Assembly (NCBI RefSeq): GCF_027111355.2
Contig: NZ_CP114291.2
Location: 2,480,001-2,544,000, forward strand
DNA length: 64,000 nucleotides
Source of the DNA: Flavobacterium eburneipallidum
Lineage (GTDB): Bacteria; Bacteroidota; Bacteroidia; Flavobacteriales; Flavobacteriaceae
Reading direction: 5' to 3'
Position numbers and translations under genes: made by a program. Below are positions 18,085 to 28,425 of this stretch, one piece after another (the stretch's first letter is position 1; each line of letters begins with the position of its first letter). The notes beneath the pieces were generated by a model. That model saw nothing but the letters and a program-made list of their open reading frames with translations. It did no database searches and had not been told where the DNA came from.

Positions 18085-19437
18085 ATGGACGTAGAAATTC
18101 TTGCTCGAATTCAGTTTGCTTTTACCATCGCTTTCCACTATATCTATCCGCCATTGAGTATCGGAATTGGATTAATAATGGTTATTATGGAAAGTCTCTA
18201 TCTCAAAACTGGCAAAAAAGAATACGAAATTTTAACACGCTTTTGGATTAAAATATTTGCATTAACATTCGGTATCGGAGTGGCTACTGGCATCATCATG
18301 GAATTTGAGTTTGGAACTAATTGGGCGGTTTATTCTCGATATGTTGGCGATATTTTTGGCAGTGCTTTAGCTGCCGAAGGATTGTTTGCCTTTGGTTTAG
18401 AAAGTGCCTTTTTGGGTGTTTTGCTTTTCGGTTGGCATCGCGTAAAACCATGGGTGCATTTGGTTTCTACCATTGGTGTTTTTTTAGGTTCTTTATTCTC
18501 GGCTGTTTGGATTGTAGTGGCTAATTCTTGGCAACAAACGCCAGCGGGTTATCATATCGTTGGCGAAGGATTAAACGCTCGTGCCGAAGTTACCGATTTC
18601 TGGGCAATGGTCTTTAATCCCTCCAGCATGGACAGATTAGTGCATACTTGGCAGGGTTCGTTTTTGGCTGGAGCTTTTTTGGTTTTAAGTGTTCATGCCT
18701 ATTATCTACGAAAAAATCGTTACACCGAAATTTCTAAAAAAGCATTTAAAATTGCTTTGGTTGTAGCTACTGTTTTTTCTTTATCACAATTAGTTTCCGG
18801 ACATAGTTCTGCCGATGGTGTTGCAGTCAATCAACCTGCAAAATTAGCTGCTATGGAAGGTCATTTTCAGAAATCTGCCCCTGCGGATTTGTATCTACTG
18901 GGATGGGTTGACAAAGAAAAACAAGAAGTTACTGGCTTAAAAATTCCAGGAGGATTATCGTTTTTGGTGCATCAAGATTTTAAAGCGCCCATAACTGGTT
19001 TGAATACTTTTCCTGTTGCAGACAGACCGAGCCAAATCAATGCCGTTTTTCAATTTTATCATATTATGATTGCTATTGGAATGATGCTTATAGGACTAAC
19101 ACTTTACGCCTGTTTTCTTTGGTGGAAAAATCAATTATTCGAAACCAAATGGTTGATGTGGATTTTTTCTTTCTCCGTTATTTTGCCTCAAATAGCCAAT
19201 CAAGTGGGATGGTTTGCTGCCGAAATGGGCAGACAGCCCTGGGTTGTTTACGGACATTTACGAACATCTGATGCTTTTTCGCAAGAAGTATCGGCCAACC
19301 AAATCGTGTTTTCGTTAATCATGTTTACCCTAATTTATTCGCTTTTATTTGTCTTATTCATGTATATGGTCAACAAAAAAATAAAACATGGGCCTTATGA
19401 CGAGCTGAACGAAGCTATAAATTTTCAATCATTCTAA
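18085..19437 (+). CDS. cydA: Cytochrome bd ubiquinol oxidase subunit I
   Basis: A 450-aa inner-membrane subunit carrying haems b558, b595 and d. Seen: the N-terminal haem ligand His18 in IAFHYIYPP, the conserved SVHAYYL helix with the second His, and the quinol-site/haem block ending EMGRQPWVVYGHLRT, which includes the Met ligand. The Q-loop is of the short type. The enzyme reduces O2 with quinol, works at low oxygen and resists sulfide. It is 20 bases before cydB, followed by sulfide/persulfide genes. Confidence 0.95.
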   Translation: MDVEILARIQFAFTIAFHYIYPPLSIGIGLIMVIMESLYLKTGKKEYEILTRFWIKIFALTFGIGVATGIIMEFEFGTNWAVYSRYVGDIFGSALAAEGLFAFGLESAFLGVLLFGWHRVKPWVHLVSTIGVFLGSLFSAVWIVVANSWQQTPAGYHIVGEGLNARAEVTDFWAMVFNPSSMDRLVHTWQGSFLAGAFLVLSVHAYYLRKNRYTEISKKAFKIALVVATVFSLSQLVSGHSSADGVAVNQPAKLAAMEGHFQKSAPADLYLLGWVDKEKQEVTGLKIPGGLSFLVHQDFKAPITGLNTFPVADRPSQINAVFQFYHIMIAIGMMLIGLTLYACFLWWKNQLFETKWLMWIFSFSVILPQIANQVGWFAAEMGRQPWVVYGHLRTSDAFSQEVSANQIVFSLIMFTLIYSLLFVLFMYMVNKKIKHGPYDELNEAINFQSF

Positions 19438-19457
19438 AAACATAAAAAGCAGTAATT

Positions 19458-20495
19458 ATGGAATATTTTTTAGGAATTGATTATCCCACTTTATGGTATT
19501 TAGTTATTGGGCTTTTGTTTTCGGGTTATGCCATTCTCGAAGGATTTGATTTTGGTGCAGGAGCTTGGCACTTATTTTTTCATAAAGATTTAAGCAGACG
19601 AATAGCCATCAATGCCATTGCACCTGTTTGGGATGCCAATCAGGTTTGGTTGGTTATTGGCGGTGGAGCTTTATTTGCAGGATTTCCTGTTATGTATGCT
19701 ACAATGCTATCGGCAATGTACGTTCCGTTTATGCTGTTTTTAATGTTTAATATACTCCGTGCGGCAGCCATAAAATTCCGTAGTGCCGAAGAAATGCTAT
19801 GGTGGCGTAAAACTTGGGATATTGTGTATAGCGTTTCTAGTATTATGATTGCCTTCTTGTTAGGAGTTGTTCTAGGCAATATTCTACAAGGTTTTCCTCT
19901 GGGAGAAAATTACAGTTACAAAGGCGATGCTTTTTTCTCGTTTTTAAATCCCTATGCTATAATGACTGGGCTAACAACGCTGTCTTTGTTTATGACACAA
20001 GGCGCTATTTATTTATTGCTAAAAACCGAAGGACGATTGCACGCCAGACTTACTTTTTTGCTCCGTCGTGGAATGATTTTTTTCATCATCACTTTCGGAA
20101 TAATGACGCTTTATACTTTGGTTTTTATTCCAAAAGTAACGGCAAATTTTAGAGCCAATCCCGTTTATTTTATAGTCCCAATTCTTTCTTTTCTGGCCGT
20201 TGCCAATGTACCTCGTTTGGTTTCCAAAAAAAGATACATGCTGGCACTAGTCTTTTCATCCATAACAATGATGTTTTTGTTAATGCTTGTGGCTATCCAA
20301 TTGTACCCTACTTTATTACTATCGACTATTGACCCAAAATACAGTGTAACGATTTACAATGCTGCTTCGTCTCAAAAATCTTTAGGCATCATGCTAACTA
20401 TTGTTGTAATTGGAACTCCTCTGCTGGCTGGATACTTCTACTTTCTGTACAGTACCTTCAACGGAAAAGTAAAGCTAGACGACACTAGTTATTAA
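19458..20495 (+). CDS. cydB: Cytochrome bd ubiquinol oxidase subunit II
   Basis: A 345-aa multi-pass membrane protein with eight to nine predicted helices. The N-terminal block YAILEGFDFGAGAWHL and the VWDANQVWLVIGGGALFAGF segment are the CydB signatures. It pairs with CydA to form the bd oxidase. No short cydX gene is apparent in the 112 bases after the stop; that gap contains the promoter of the next gene. Confidence 0.95.
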   Translation: MEYFLGIDYPTLWYLVIGLLFSGYAILEGFDFGAGAWHLFFHKDLSRRIAINAIAPVWDANQVWLVIGGGALFAGFPVMYATMLSAMYVPFMLFLMFNILRAAAIKFRSAEEMLWWRKTWDIVYSVSSIMIAFLLGVVLGNILQGFPLGENYSYKGDAFFSFLNPYAIMTGLTTLSLFMTQGAIYLLLKTEGRLHARLTFLLRRGMIFFIITFGIMTLYTLVFIPKVTANFRANPVYFIVPILSFLAVANVPRLVSKKRYMLALVFSSITMMFLLMLVAIQLYPTLLLSTIDPKYSVTIYNAASSQKSLGIMLTIVVIGTPLLAGYFYFLYSTFNGKVKLDDTSY

Positions 20496-20597
20496 AATTG
20501 AAATACTAGTTCCTATAAAATTTTGAGCTTCCTACTCTTTTTATAACATTTTTTGTGTTGTGTAACTTTTGTCACTATTTAAAGTAAAAACTTGAAA

Positions 20598-20605
20598 TAC
20601 CTTTG
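20598..20605 (+). promoter_or_regulatory. -7 element (TACCTTTG) for the persulfide gene cluster
   Basis: A TAnnTTTG element 32 bases before the ATG at 20638. The implied transcript start near 20612 would exclude the alternative ATG at 20608. No TTG at 17-23 bases, so strength or activation is uncertain. Confidence 0.5.
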
Positions 20606-20637
20606 TATTGAATTTATCAACAAACAGAATTTACACC

Positions 20638-22056
20638 ATGAAAATAGAACAGATTTACACCGGATGTTTAGCACAAGGAGCTTATTATATCACATCTAAT
20701 GGCGAAGCTGCTATTATTGATCCCCTTCGTGAAACAGAACCATATATGGACAGGTTAGAAAAAGATGGTGGCAAACTTAAATATATTTTTGAAACTCATT
20801 TTCATGCTGACTTTGTTTCTGGTCATTTAGATTTAAGCAAAAAAACGGGTGCTCCTATTGTTTACGGACCAACCGCAAAACCTGATTTTGAATTTATTGC
20901 TGCTACCGATGGACAAATTTTTGAAATTGGAAACATCAAAATAAAAGTATTGCACACCCCTGGTCATACTATGGAAAGCACCTCGTATTTACTAATTGAT
21001 GCTGACGGAAAAGATCATGCTATTTTCTCTGGAGATACTCTATTCATTGGCGATGTAGGTCGTCCTGATTTGGCACAAAAAGCCGCTTCAATGACACAAG
21101 AAGAATTAGCAGCAACCTTATTTCATTCGTTACGAAATAAAATAATGACTCTGAACGATGATGTTGTTGTATATCCAGCTCATGGTGCAGGTTCTGCCTG
21201 TGGAAAAAACATGAGCAAAGAAACCGTTTCGACCATAGGAGAACAAAAAATGACTAATTATGCCTTGAGAGCCAACATGACCGAAGCGGAATTTATCAAA
21301 GAAGTTACCGATGGTTTACTGCCTCCACCAGCCTATTTTGGGATGAATGTGGCTATGAACAAAAGCGGAATCGAAAGCTTTGAATCGGTATTTAACAACG
21401 GAATGCAAGCCATAAACTCCGCCGAATTTGAAAGTGTTGCCGAAGAAACTGGAGCATTAATTTTAGATACTCGCAACAACGAAATTTTTGCCAAAGGCTA
21501 TATTCCACAATCTATAAACATTGGCATCAATGGCGATTTTGCTCCTTGGGTTGGTGCTTTGATTGGTGACGTAAAACAGCCTATTTTATTAGTTACCGAA
21601 ATAGGAATGGAGGAAGAAACAGTTACTCGCTTGTCTCGTGTTGGTTTTGACAACCTTATTGGTCATTTGAAAAATGGATTTGAAGCTTGGACAAAAGCAG
21701 GATTCGAAATTGACAGTGTAAATAGAATTACTGTCGAGCAATTTGAAAATGAAATAAAAACTAGCCAAAGCAAAGTAATTGATGTTCGCAAAGAAAGTGA
21801 ATACGAAGCAGAACATGTTGACGAAGCTTACAGCCGACCACTTTCGGCAATAAATGAATGGGTAAAAGATATTGATCCCAAAGAACATTTTTATCTTCAT
21901 TGTGCAGGAGGCTATCGTTCGATGATGGCAGCATCCATATTGCAAGCACGTGGTTATAGAAACTTTTCCGAAATTGAAGGAGGATTTAATGCCATTGCAA
22001 AAACAACAGTTCCTAAAACCGATTTTGTGTGTCAAAGCAAAGTTTTGAAAGTATAA
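20638..22056 (+). CDS. CstB-like persulfide dioxygenase with two rhodanese domains
   Basis: A 472-aa three-part protein. Residues 1-245 form a metallo-beta-lactamase-type domain with THFHADFVSGH, HTPGHT and SGDTLF metal-binding motifs, as in glutathione/CoA persulfide dioxygenases. Residues about 260-360 are a rhodanese-like domain whose active-site loop lacks Cys (LLVTEIG), so it is inactive as a sulfurtransferase. Residues about 365-465 are a rhodanese with the catalytic Cys in LHCAGGYRS. This order matches staphylococcal CstB, which converts persulfides to thiosulfate. Start at the second Met fits the promoter. It leads a cluster with DUF202 and two YeeE/YedE genes. Confidence 0.88.
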   Translation: MKIEQIYTGCLAQGAYYITSNGEAAIIDPLRETEPYMDRLEKDGGKLKYIFETHFHADFVSGHLDLSKKTGAPIVYGPTAKPDFEFIAATDGQIFEIGNIKIKVLHTPGHTMESTSYLLIDADGKDHAIFSGDTLFIGDVGRPDLAQKAASMTQEELAATLFHSLRNKIMTLNDDVVVYPAHGAGSACGKNMSKETVSTIGEQKMTNYALRANMTEAEFIKEVTDGLLPPPAYFGMNVAMNKSGIESFESVFNNGMQAINSAEFESVAEETGALILDTRNNEIFAKGYIPQSINIGINGDFAPWVGALIGDVKQPILLVTEIGMEEETVTRLSRVGFDNLIGHLKNGFEAWTKAGFEIDSVNRITVEQFENEIKTSQSKVIDVRKESEYEAEHVDEAYSRPLSAINEWVKDIDPKEHFYLHCAGGYRSMMAASILQARGYRNFSEIEGGFNAIAKTTVPKTDFVCQSKVLKV

Positions 22057-22078
22057 ATAGTAAAACATTCAACATCAA

Positions 22079-22384
22079 ATGGACGATTCAAAGACAATAA
22101 ACAAAGATTTAATTTTAAGAGAACGATTGGCATTACAACGAACTGTTTTAGCTAATCAATCTACTTTTTTAGCATTCTTAAGAACGGCAATGTATTTTTT
22201 AATTGCTGGTTTGAGTTTAAGAAATTTGCTCAAAATAGAGAATAGTTTTTTTACAGAAATAGTATTATTTAGCATAGCATTTGTGATTTTTATCCTTGGA
22301 ATTATTAATTATTTCAAACATAAAAAGTCAATTTTAGAAGATCAAAAACACATTGGAAATTATCAATTAGAATATTATCAATAA
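22079..22384 (+). CDS. DUF202 / YidH-type membrane protein
   Basis: A 101-aa protein with the DUF202 motif near the N-terminus (ERLALQRTVLANQSTFLAFL RTAM, split here for length), followed by two hydrophobic helices (about 35-55 and 60-80). The function of the family is unknown. It sits 22 bases after the persulfide dioxygenase and 6 bases before the first YeeE/YedE gene, so it is almost certainly in the same operon. Confidence 0.82.
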   Translation: MDDSKTINKDLILRERLALQRTVLANQSTFLAFLRTAMYFLIAGLSLRNLLKIENSFFTEIVLFSIAFVIFILGIINYFKHKKSILEDQKHIGNYQLEYYQ

Positions 22385-22390
22385 TTAAAT

Positions 22391-22960
22391 ATGGAAATTT
22401 TAGAATTCATCAAACAACCCTGGCCATGGTACATCGCTGGCCCTTTAATTGGTCTTACTGTACCAGCCTTATTACTATTAGGGAACAAAAACTTTGGTAT
22501 AAGTGCTAATCTACGCCACTTTTGTGCCGCTTGCTTGCCGGCAAATATTCCGTTCTTTAAATACGATTGGAAAAAAGAAATCTGGAATCTGTTTTTTGTC
22601 CTCGGAATTCTTATTGGAGGTGTGATTGCTTTTCAGTTTTTAGCCAATCCAAATTCAATGCTTATCAATAAAGATTTAAGAACCGAATTAGCCACTTATA
22701 GCATTACAAACATTGATGGAATGTTGCCTTCTGCCATTTTTTCGTGGGAAAATCTATTTACAATCAAAGGTTTTTTGATGATGGTTGTTGGCGGATTCAT
22801 GATAGGTTTTGGTTCTCGCTATGCGGGTGGTTGCACTAGTGGACATGCTATTTCGGGATTGTCTAATTTACAATTACCGTCTTTAATTGCTACTTGCTTT
22901 TTTTTCATTGGTGGACTTATAATGGCAAATTTCATCCTTCCTTACATCCTTTTACTTTAA
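22391..22960 (+). CDS. YeeE/YedE-family sulfur transporter subunit 1
   Basis: A 189-aa membrane protein with about four to five helices. The family signature appears as GSRYAGGCTSGHAISGL (near residue 140), with a central Cys; a second CAACLPA Cys pair lies near residue 47. YeeE/YedE proteins import thiosulfate or related sulfur compounds, and small paired members act together. It lies 10 bases before its partner gene. The direction and cargo of transport cannot be read from the sequence. Confidence 0.85.
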   Translation: MEILEFIKQPWPWYIAGPLIGLTVPALLLLGNKNFGISANLRHFCAACLPANIPFFKYDWKKEIWNLFFVLGILIGGVIAFQFLANPNSMLINKDLRTELATYSITNIDGMLPSAIFSWENLFTIKGFLMMVVGGFMIGFGSRYAGGCTSGHAISGLSNLQLPSLIATCFFFIGGLIMANFILPYILLL

Positions 22961-22970
22961 ACTAATAATC

Positions 22971-23468
22971 ATGGAAATCAAAGATAAAAACACTGATTTT
23001 GAAACTCGTTCTTTAGATACTATTTGTGTCAACGAAAGTCATTTGCAACACAAATGGTATCATAATATCAAATATCTAATTGTAGGTTTATTGTTTGGAA
23101 TCGTATTTATCAAAGCCGAAATCATTAGTTGGTATCGCATTCAGGAAATGTTTCGTTTTCAATCCTTTCACATGTACGGAGTTATTGGCAGTGCCGTTGT
23201 GGTGGGAGTAATTTCAGTTTTAATAATCAAAAAATTCAATATCAAAACCATATATGGAGAAAAAATAGAGTTCCACGATAAAACATTCAACAAAGGTCAA
23301 ATCATTGGTGGATTCATTTTTGGATTGGGTTGGGCCATTACAGGTGCTTGTCCTGGTCCTCTTTTTGCTCAAATAGGAACTGGAGTAACTGTTATGATTG
23401 TTACTTTATTCTTTGCTATTGTGGGGACTTGGGTATATGGTTATTTTAGAGATAAATTACCTCACTAA
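22971..23468 (+). CDS. YeeE/YedE-family sulfur transporter subunit 2
   Basis: A 165-aa membrane protein with about four helices. The conserved GLGWAITGACPGPLFAQIG block (about 120-138) holds the functional Cys, complementary to the GGCTSG motif of the preceding gene. The two together match the split YeeE/YedE pairs (PmpA/PmpB type). It is the last gene of the persulfide operon and converges on the DUF4294 gene, whose stop is 24 bases away. Confidence 0.85.
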   Translation: MEIKDKNTDFETRSLDTICVNESHLQHKWYHNIKYLIVGLLFGIVFIKAEIISWYRIQEMFRFQSFHMYGVIGSAVVVGVISVLIIKKFNIKTIYGEKIEFHDKTFNKGQIIGGFIFGLGWAITGACPGPLFAQIGTGVTVMIVTLFFAIVGTWVYGYFRDKLPH

Positions 23469-23492
23469 TTTACCTCTTTTCAAATTGTGAGT

Positions 23493-24179
23493 TTAATTAT
23501 TTTTTAATTCTATAGCCTTGTTAATCCAAAAATTATTTAATTCGTCATAATTAACTGGTTTTGCTGGAGGCTGATTTGTTAATCGTCCTGATTCAAAAGC
23601 TCTTACAAGTATGGTTTCTATTAAAAAATCTTCGTTAACTTGAAAAGGTGCATAAGGAGTTTTCATATTAAGATCAAACATTTTTGCAGTAGTGTTCGAC
23701 CAAAATGCAGTCCATCCGCTTTTTAGGGTTTTGACTAATTCATAAGTCGTTTCACCTGTTTGACGGTGAATCAGTTTAATAAGTATTTGCCCTTGCTTGC
23801 GAGAAAGTTTTTTAAGTCGAGCTTCAAATTCATTGTTGATATAATCTTCGGCAATCTTGAAGTATTTCTTTTTTTCTTTATTTGTTTTCAAACTAGCCAT
23901 GCCTTTATTAAGCGCAACCAATTTATCAGCTGCTAATGTTGCATACGGATAGGTTTTGTACACTCTACTTCGAAGCAAATCAAATTGTTTTTTAGCTACT
24001 TGATCTAATTTCCCTTTATAAAGAATTATTTCAGGCAACTGAATAGTGTCTTTAAAAACAGTATCAGTTTCGGTCAACGCCTCATCAATCATAGAGCCAT
24101 CTCTAGGCTTTGTTTGCGCATGACCCAAAATAGAAATAAACAGTAAAAGAAAAGACAAAAACATTTTAACAATCTTCAT
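23493..24179 (-). CDS. DUF4294 family exported protein
   Basis: A 228-aa protein with a signal peptide (about 1-21, ending HAQT). The body matches DUF4294: an RSRVYKTYPYATLAADKL segment followed by a Lys-rich helical part and GQILIKLIHRQTGET. Mostly alpha-helical and probably periplasmic. The family is found in Bacteroidota and has no known function. It is divergent from the M42 peptidase gene. Confidence 0.8.
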   Translation of the reverse strand: MKIVKMFLSFLLLFISILGHAQTKPRDGSMIDEALTETDTVFKDTIQLPEIILYKGKLDQVAKKQFDLLRSRVYKTYPYATLAADKLVALNKGMASLKTNKEKKKYFKIAEDYINNEFEARLKKLSRKQGQILIKLIHRQTGETTYELVKTLKSGWTAFWSNTTAKMFDLNMKTPYAPFQVNEDFLIETILVRAFESGRLTNQPPAKPVNYDELNNFWINKAIELKNN

Positions 24180-24261
24180 ATAACAAAAATTTATGTCACA
24201 AAATTATACATTAAATACACAACTCTAATCTCAAATTTATATTTTAGCAAAAAATAATTTT

Positions 24262-25350
24262 ATGAGTTCAAAATCGATATTAAAAAAGACTTCGCTAACA
24301 TTTTTAGAAAACTACCTTAACAACGCATCCCCTACTGGATTTGAAAGTTCTGGTCAAAAACTGTGGATGGATTATTTAAAACCTTATGTAGATACTTTTA
24401 TCACGGATACTTATGGAACTGCGGTTGGGGTTATTAATCCCGATGCTCCTTACAAAGTAGTAATTGAAGGTCATGCGGATGAAATTTCGTGGTATGTAAA
24501 TTATATTACTGATGACGGATTGATTTACGTTATTAGAAATGGAGGTTCAGATCATCAAATTGCTCCTTCTAAAAGAGTAAACATTCATACTAAAAAAGGA
24601 ATCGTAAAAGGTGTTTTTGGATGGCCTGCTATTCATACCCGTGGTAGAGGAAAAGAAGAAGCTGCTAGAATTGACAACTTATTTATTGATATTGGTTGCT
24701 CTAAAAAAGAAGAAGTAGATGCTTTGGGTGTTCATGTGGGGTGTGTGATTACTTATCCAGATGAATTTATGGTACTCAACGAAAACAAATTTGTTTGCCG
24801 TGCTATTGACAATAGAATGGGTGGCTTTATGATTGCCGAGGTGGCGCGTTTGTTACACGAAAACAAAATCAAACTTCCTTTTGGGTTGTATATTACTAAT
24901 TCTGTTCAGGAAGAAGTAGGTCTTCGTGGTGCCGAAATGATTACCAAAACCATCAAACCGAACGTTGCCATTGTTACTGATGTATGCCACGACTCGACTA
25001 CTCCAATGATTGAAAAGAAAATTGAAGGAGAAACAAAAATTGGCAAAGGTCCTGTTATTACTTATGCTCCAGCGGTTCAGAACAATTTAAGAGAATTGAT
25101 TTTGGATACAGCTGAAGAAAAAAATATTCCTTTCCAACGTTTAGCATCTTCCAGAGTTACTGGAACTGACACTGATGCTTTTGCTTACAGTAATGGCGGA
25201 GTAGCTTCGGCTTTGATTTCGTTGCCTTTGCGTTATATGCACACTACAGTAGAAATGGTGCATCGTGATGATGTGGAGAATGTTATTAAATTAATTTACG
25301 AGACTTTATTGAAAATCGAAAACAACGAAACATTTTCTTATTTTAAATAA
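24262..25350 (+). CDS. M42 family metallopeptidase
   Basis: A 362-aa cytosolic aminopeptidase of the M42 family (glutamyl aminopeptidase/cellulase-M type). Metal ligands and catalytic residues are visible in EGHADE (His and Asp), AIDNRMGG, QEEVGLRGAEM (catalytic Glu pair) and TDVCHDSTTP. M42 enzymes form tetrahedral dodecamers that trim peptides. Full length for the family. No operon partner: DUF4294 is divergent and uvrA has its own promoter. Confidence 0.92.
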   Translation: MSSKSILKKTSLTFLENYLNNASPTGFESSGQKLWMDYLKPYVDTFITDTYGTAVGVINPDAPYKVVIEGHADEISWYVNYITDDGLIYVIRNGGSDHQIAPSKRVNIHTKKGIVKGVFGWPAIHTRGRGKEEAARIDNLFIDIGCSKKEEVDALGVHVGCVITYPDEFMVLNENKFVCRAIDNRMGGFMIAEVARLLHENKIKLPFGLYITNSVQEEVGLRGAEMITKTIKPNVAIVTDVCHDSTTPMIEKKIEGETKIGKGPVITYAPAVQNNLRELILDTAEEKNIPFQRLASSRVTGTDTDAFAYSNGGVASALISLPLRYMHTTVEMVHRDDVENVIKLIYETLLKIENNETFSYFK

Positions 25351-25511
25351 AAAAGCATATTTCTATAAATTAAATCCTTTCCTTTTTGTAAAAATTAAGG
25401 AAAGGATTTTTTTTATAAGCCAAAATCAATTCAACTAAAGAAGAAATTCTCCAAAATCCCATTTTAAGATAATCTTCCAAACTGTTATACCGAAAGAATA
25501 AATCAAAATGG

Positions 25512-25519
25512 TAACTTTG
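25512..25519 (+). promoter_or_regulatory. -7 element (TAACTTTG) for uvrA
   Basis: TAnnTTTG match, 17 bases before the uvrA ATG. No convincing -33 TTG. Confidence 0.5.
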
Positions 25520-25536
25520 CGTTTTGCCAAAATTCT

Positions 25537-28368
25537 ATGCTAGAAAACGACAACAACATTGAAGTATTAGGTGCGAGAGTGCACAATCTAAAAAATATAG
25601 ACGTAAAAATTCCAAGAGAGAAACTAGTGGTGATTACAGGACTTTCGGGTTCGGGAAAATCTTCTCTTGCTTTCGACACGATTTATGCCGAAGGTCAGCG
25701 CCGTTATGTCGAAACTTTTTCGGCTTATGCGAGGCAATTTTTAGGTGGTTTGGAGCGTCCCGACGTGGATAAAATTGACGGACTTTCTCCTGTTATTGCT
25801 ATCGAACAAAAAACAACCAGTAAAAGTCCTCGTTCTACCGTTGGAACCATTACCGAAATTTATGATTTCCTGCGTTTGTTGTATGCACGCGCCGCAGATG
25901 CCTATAGTTACAACACAGGCGAAAAAATGGTTTCCTATAACGATGAGCAAATCAAGGATTTGATTACCCAAGATTTTTCGGGAAAACGTATCAATATTTT
26001 GGCACCAATTATTCGTGCTAGAAAAGGACATTATGCCGAATTATTCCAGCAAATTGCCAAACAAGGATTTTTGAAAGTTCGTATTAATGGTGACGTTAAG
26101 GACATCACAACTGGAATGAAACTCGACCGTTACAAAACGCACGACATCGAAATCGTGATTGACAGAATGGTTATTGAAGACACTCCCGACAACGAAAAAC
26201 GCCTGTCCGAAAGTATTAAAACAGCGATGTATCAGGGTGAAAATGTTTTGATGATTTTAGACCAGGACACTAATGAAATTCGATTTTTTAGTCGGAATTT
26301 GATGTGTCCATCTACTGGAATTTCCTATCAAAATCCGGAACCGAATTTGTTTTCGTTCAACTCTCCAAAAGGCGCTTGTGACCATTGTAAAGGTTTGGGA
26401 ACGATAAACGAAATCAACCTTAAAAAGATTATCCCAAATCCTAAATTATCTATAAAAGCTGGTGGTTTTGCACCTTTAGGCGAATACAAAAGCAGTTGGA
26501 TTTTCAAGCAATTGGAAATCATTGGCGAAAAATACAGTTTCAAATTGACAGATGCTGTCGAAACGATTTCCGAGGAAGCGATGGAAATGATTTTGAATGG
26601 TGGCAAAGAAAAATTCTCTGTCGAATCGAAAGTTTTGGGAGTAACCAAAGAATATAAAATTGAGTTTGAAGGAATTTCGCATTTCATCAAAAACCAATAT
26701 GACGAAAGTGGTTCTGCAACGATAAAACGTTGGGCAAAGGAATTTATGGACGAGGTAAAATGTCCCGTTTGTGAAGGTTCACGATTGAAAAAAGAAGCGT
26801 TATTTTTCAAAATCAATGAAAAAAATATTGCTGAACTGTGCAACATGGATATTTCAGATGTAACGGCCTGGTTTCTGGAATTGGACAAATATTTATCCGA
26901 AAAACAAAAAACCATCGCTACTGAAGTTATCAAGGAAATCAAAGACAGATTAGCATTTTTGATGAATGTTGGTTTGGATTATCTGGCTTTAAGCCGAAGC
27001 TCCAAATCACTTTCAGGTGGTGAAGCACAACGCATCCGATTGGCAACACAAATTGGTTCGCAATTGGTTGGGGTTTTATACATTCTGGATGAGCCAAGTA
27101 TTGGTTTACACCAAAGAGACAACGACAAACTGATTAAATCATTGGAACAATTACGTGATATTGGCAACTCGGTAATCGTGGTCGAACACGATAAAGATAT
27201 GATTGAGCAAGCCGATTATGTAATTGATATTGGTCCGAAAGCAGGGAAATATGGTGGCGAAATCATCAGTATTGGAACGCCTGCCGAAACCTTAAAATCG
27301 AATACAATTACTGCGCAGTATTTGAATGGAAAAATGAAATTGGAGATTCCAAAAAAGCGTCGTGAAGGCAACGGAAAATTTCTAAAATTAACTGGAGCAA
27401 CAGGAAACAATCTAAAAAATGTCTCAATTGATTTGCCTTTGGGTAAAATGATTTGCGTGACGGGAGTTTCGGGAAGCGGAAAATCGACTTTGATTAATGA
27501 AACCCTCTACCCTATTTTGAACGCTTATTATTTTAATGGTGTCAAAAAACCGCAACCCTACAAGAAAATTGAAGGTTTGGAACATATCGACAAAGTGATT
27601 GATATTGACCAAAGTCCGATTGGAAGAACACCACGTTCGAATCCTGCGACTTATACAGAAGTTTTTAGCGAAATCCGAAACCTGTTTACAATGACTTCGG
27701 AGAGTATGATTCGTGGTTATAAAGCGGGACGTTTTAGCTTTAATGTAAAAGGCGGACGTTGTGAAACCTGCGAAGGTTCTGGAGTTCGAACGATTGAAAT
27801 GAATTTCTTGCCCGATGTGTATGTGGAATGCGAAAGCTGTCAGGGGAAACGTTTCAACAGAGAAACTTTGGAAATCAGATACAAAGGAAAATCCATTTCG
27901 GATGTGTTGAATATGACTATTGACGAATCCGTTCCTTTCTTTGAGAATATACCAAAGATTTATCGAAAAGTCAAAACGCTACAAGATGTTGGTTTGGGTT
28001 ATATTACTTTAGGTCAACAAAGTACCACGCTTTCGGGTGGCGAAGCGCAACGTATCAAACTGGCTGGAGAATTATCTAAAAAAGATACAGGAAACACCTT
28101 TTATATTTTGGATGAACCCACAACGGGATTGCATTTTGAAGACATTCGGGTTTTGATGGAAGTGATTAATAAATTGGTTGACAAAGGCAATACCATTTTG
28201 ATTATTGAACACAACATGGACGTCATCAAACTGGCGGATTACATCATTGACATTGGTCCCGAAGGAGGAAAAGGCGGTGGCGAAGTGGTTGCCAAAGGAA
28301 CTCCAGAAGAAATTAGTAAAAATAAAAAAAGCTATACAGCGCAGTTTTTGAAAAAAGAGTTAGTTTAA
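25537..28368 (+). CDS. uvrA: Excinuclease ABC subunit A
   Basis: A 943-aa DNA damage-recognition ATPase of nucleotide excision repair. It has two ABC modules, each with Walker A (GLSGSGKSS near residue 34; GVSGSGKST near residue 643) and signature ([24 protein letters not shown]). Zinc-finger Cys pairs occur in CDHCKG, CPVCEG, CETCEG and CESCQG. Complete and full length. The last 143 bases are duplicated 1,972 bp downstream with only synonymous differences, indicating that the region behind the gene was inserted at its 3' end. Confidence 0.97.
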   Translation: MLENDNNIEVLGARVHNLKNIDVKIPREKLVVITGLSGSGKSSLAFDTIYAEGQRRYVETFSAYARQFLGGLERPDVDKIDGLSPVIAIEQKTTSKSPRSTVGTITEIYDFLRLLYARAADAYSYNTGEKMVSYNDEQIKDLITQDFSGKRINILAPIIRARKGHYAELFQQIAKQGFLKVRINGDVKDITTGMKLDRYKTHDIEIVIDRMVIEDTPDNEKRLSESIKTAMYQGENVLMILDQDTNEIRFFSRNLMCPSTGISYQNPEPNLFSFNSPKGACDHCKGLGTINEINLKKIIPNPKLSIKAGGFAPLGEYKSSWIFKQLEIIGEKYSFKLTDAVETISEEAMEMILNGGKEKFSVESKVLGVTKEYKIEFEGISHFIKNQYDESGSATIKRWAKEFMDEVKCPVCEGSRLKKEALFFKINEKNIAELCNMDISDVTAWFLELDKYLSEKQKTIATEVIKEIKDRLAFLMNVGLDYLALSRSSKSLSGGEAQRIRLATQIGSQLVGVLYILDEPSIGLHQRDNDKLIKSLEQLRDIGNSVIVVEHDKDMIEQADYVIDIGPKAGKYGGEIISIGTPAETLKSNTITAQYLNGKMKLEIPKKRREGNGKFLKLTGATGNNLKNVSIDLPLGKMICVTGVSGSGKSTLINETLYPILNAYYFNGVKKPQPYKKIEGLEHIDKVIDIDQSPIGRTPRSNPATYTEVFSEIRNLFTMTSESMIRGYKAGRFSFNVKGGRCETCEGSGVRTIEMNFLPDVYVECESCQGKRFNRETLEIRYKGKSISDVLNMTIDESVPFFENIPKIYRKVKTLQDVGLGYITLGQQSTTLSGGEAQRIKLAGELSKKDTGNTFYILDEPTTGLHFEDIRVLMEVINKLVDKGNTILIIEHNMDVIKLADYIIDIGPEGGKGGGEVVAKGTPEEISKNKKSYTAQFLKKELV

Positions 28369-28400
28369 GGATTAGTTCAAAAATCATTTAAAAAAATAAT

Positions 28401-28408
28401 TACATTTG
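28401..28408 (+). promoter_or_regulatory. -7 element (TACATTTG) for the inserted ATPase gene
   Basis: TAnnTTTG match 17 bases before the ATPase ATG, giving a leader of about 10 bases. No TTG at the usual -33 distance. Confidence 0.45.
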
Positions 28409-28425
28409 TTTAAAACAGATACAAG

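Noticed and set aside
20608..20637. Upstream ATG for the CstB-like gene
   Set aside because: It lies at or before the predicted transcript start and adds ten residues not typical of the family.
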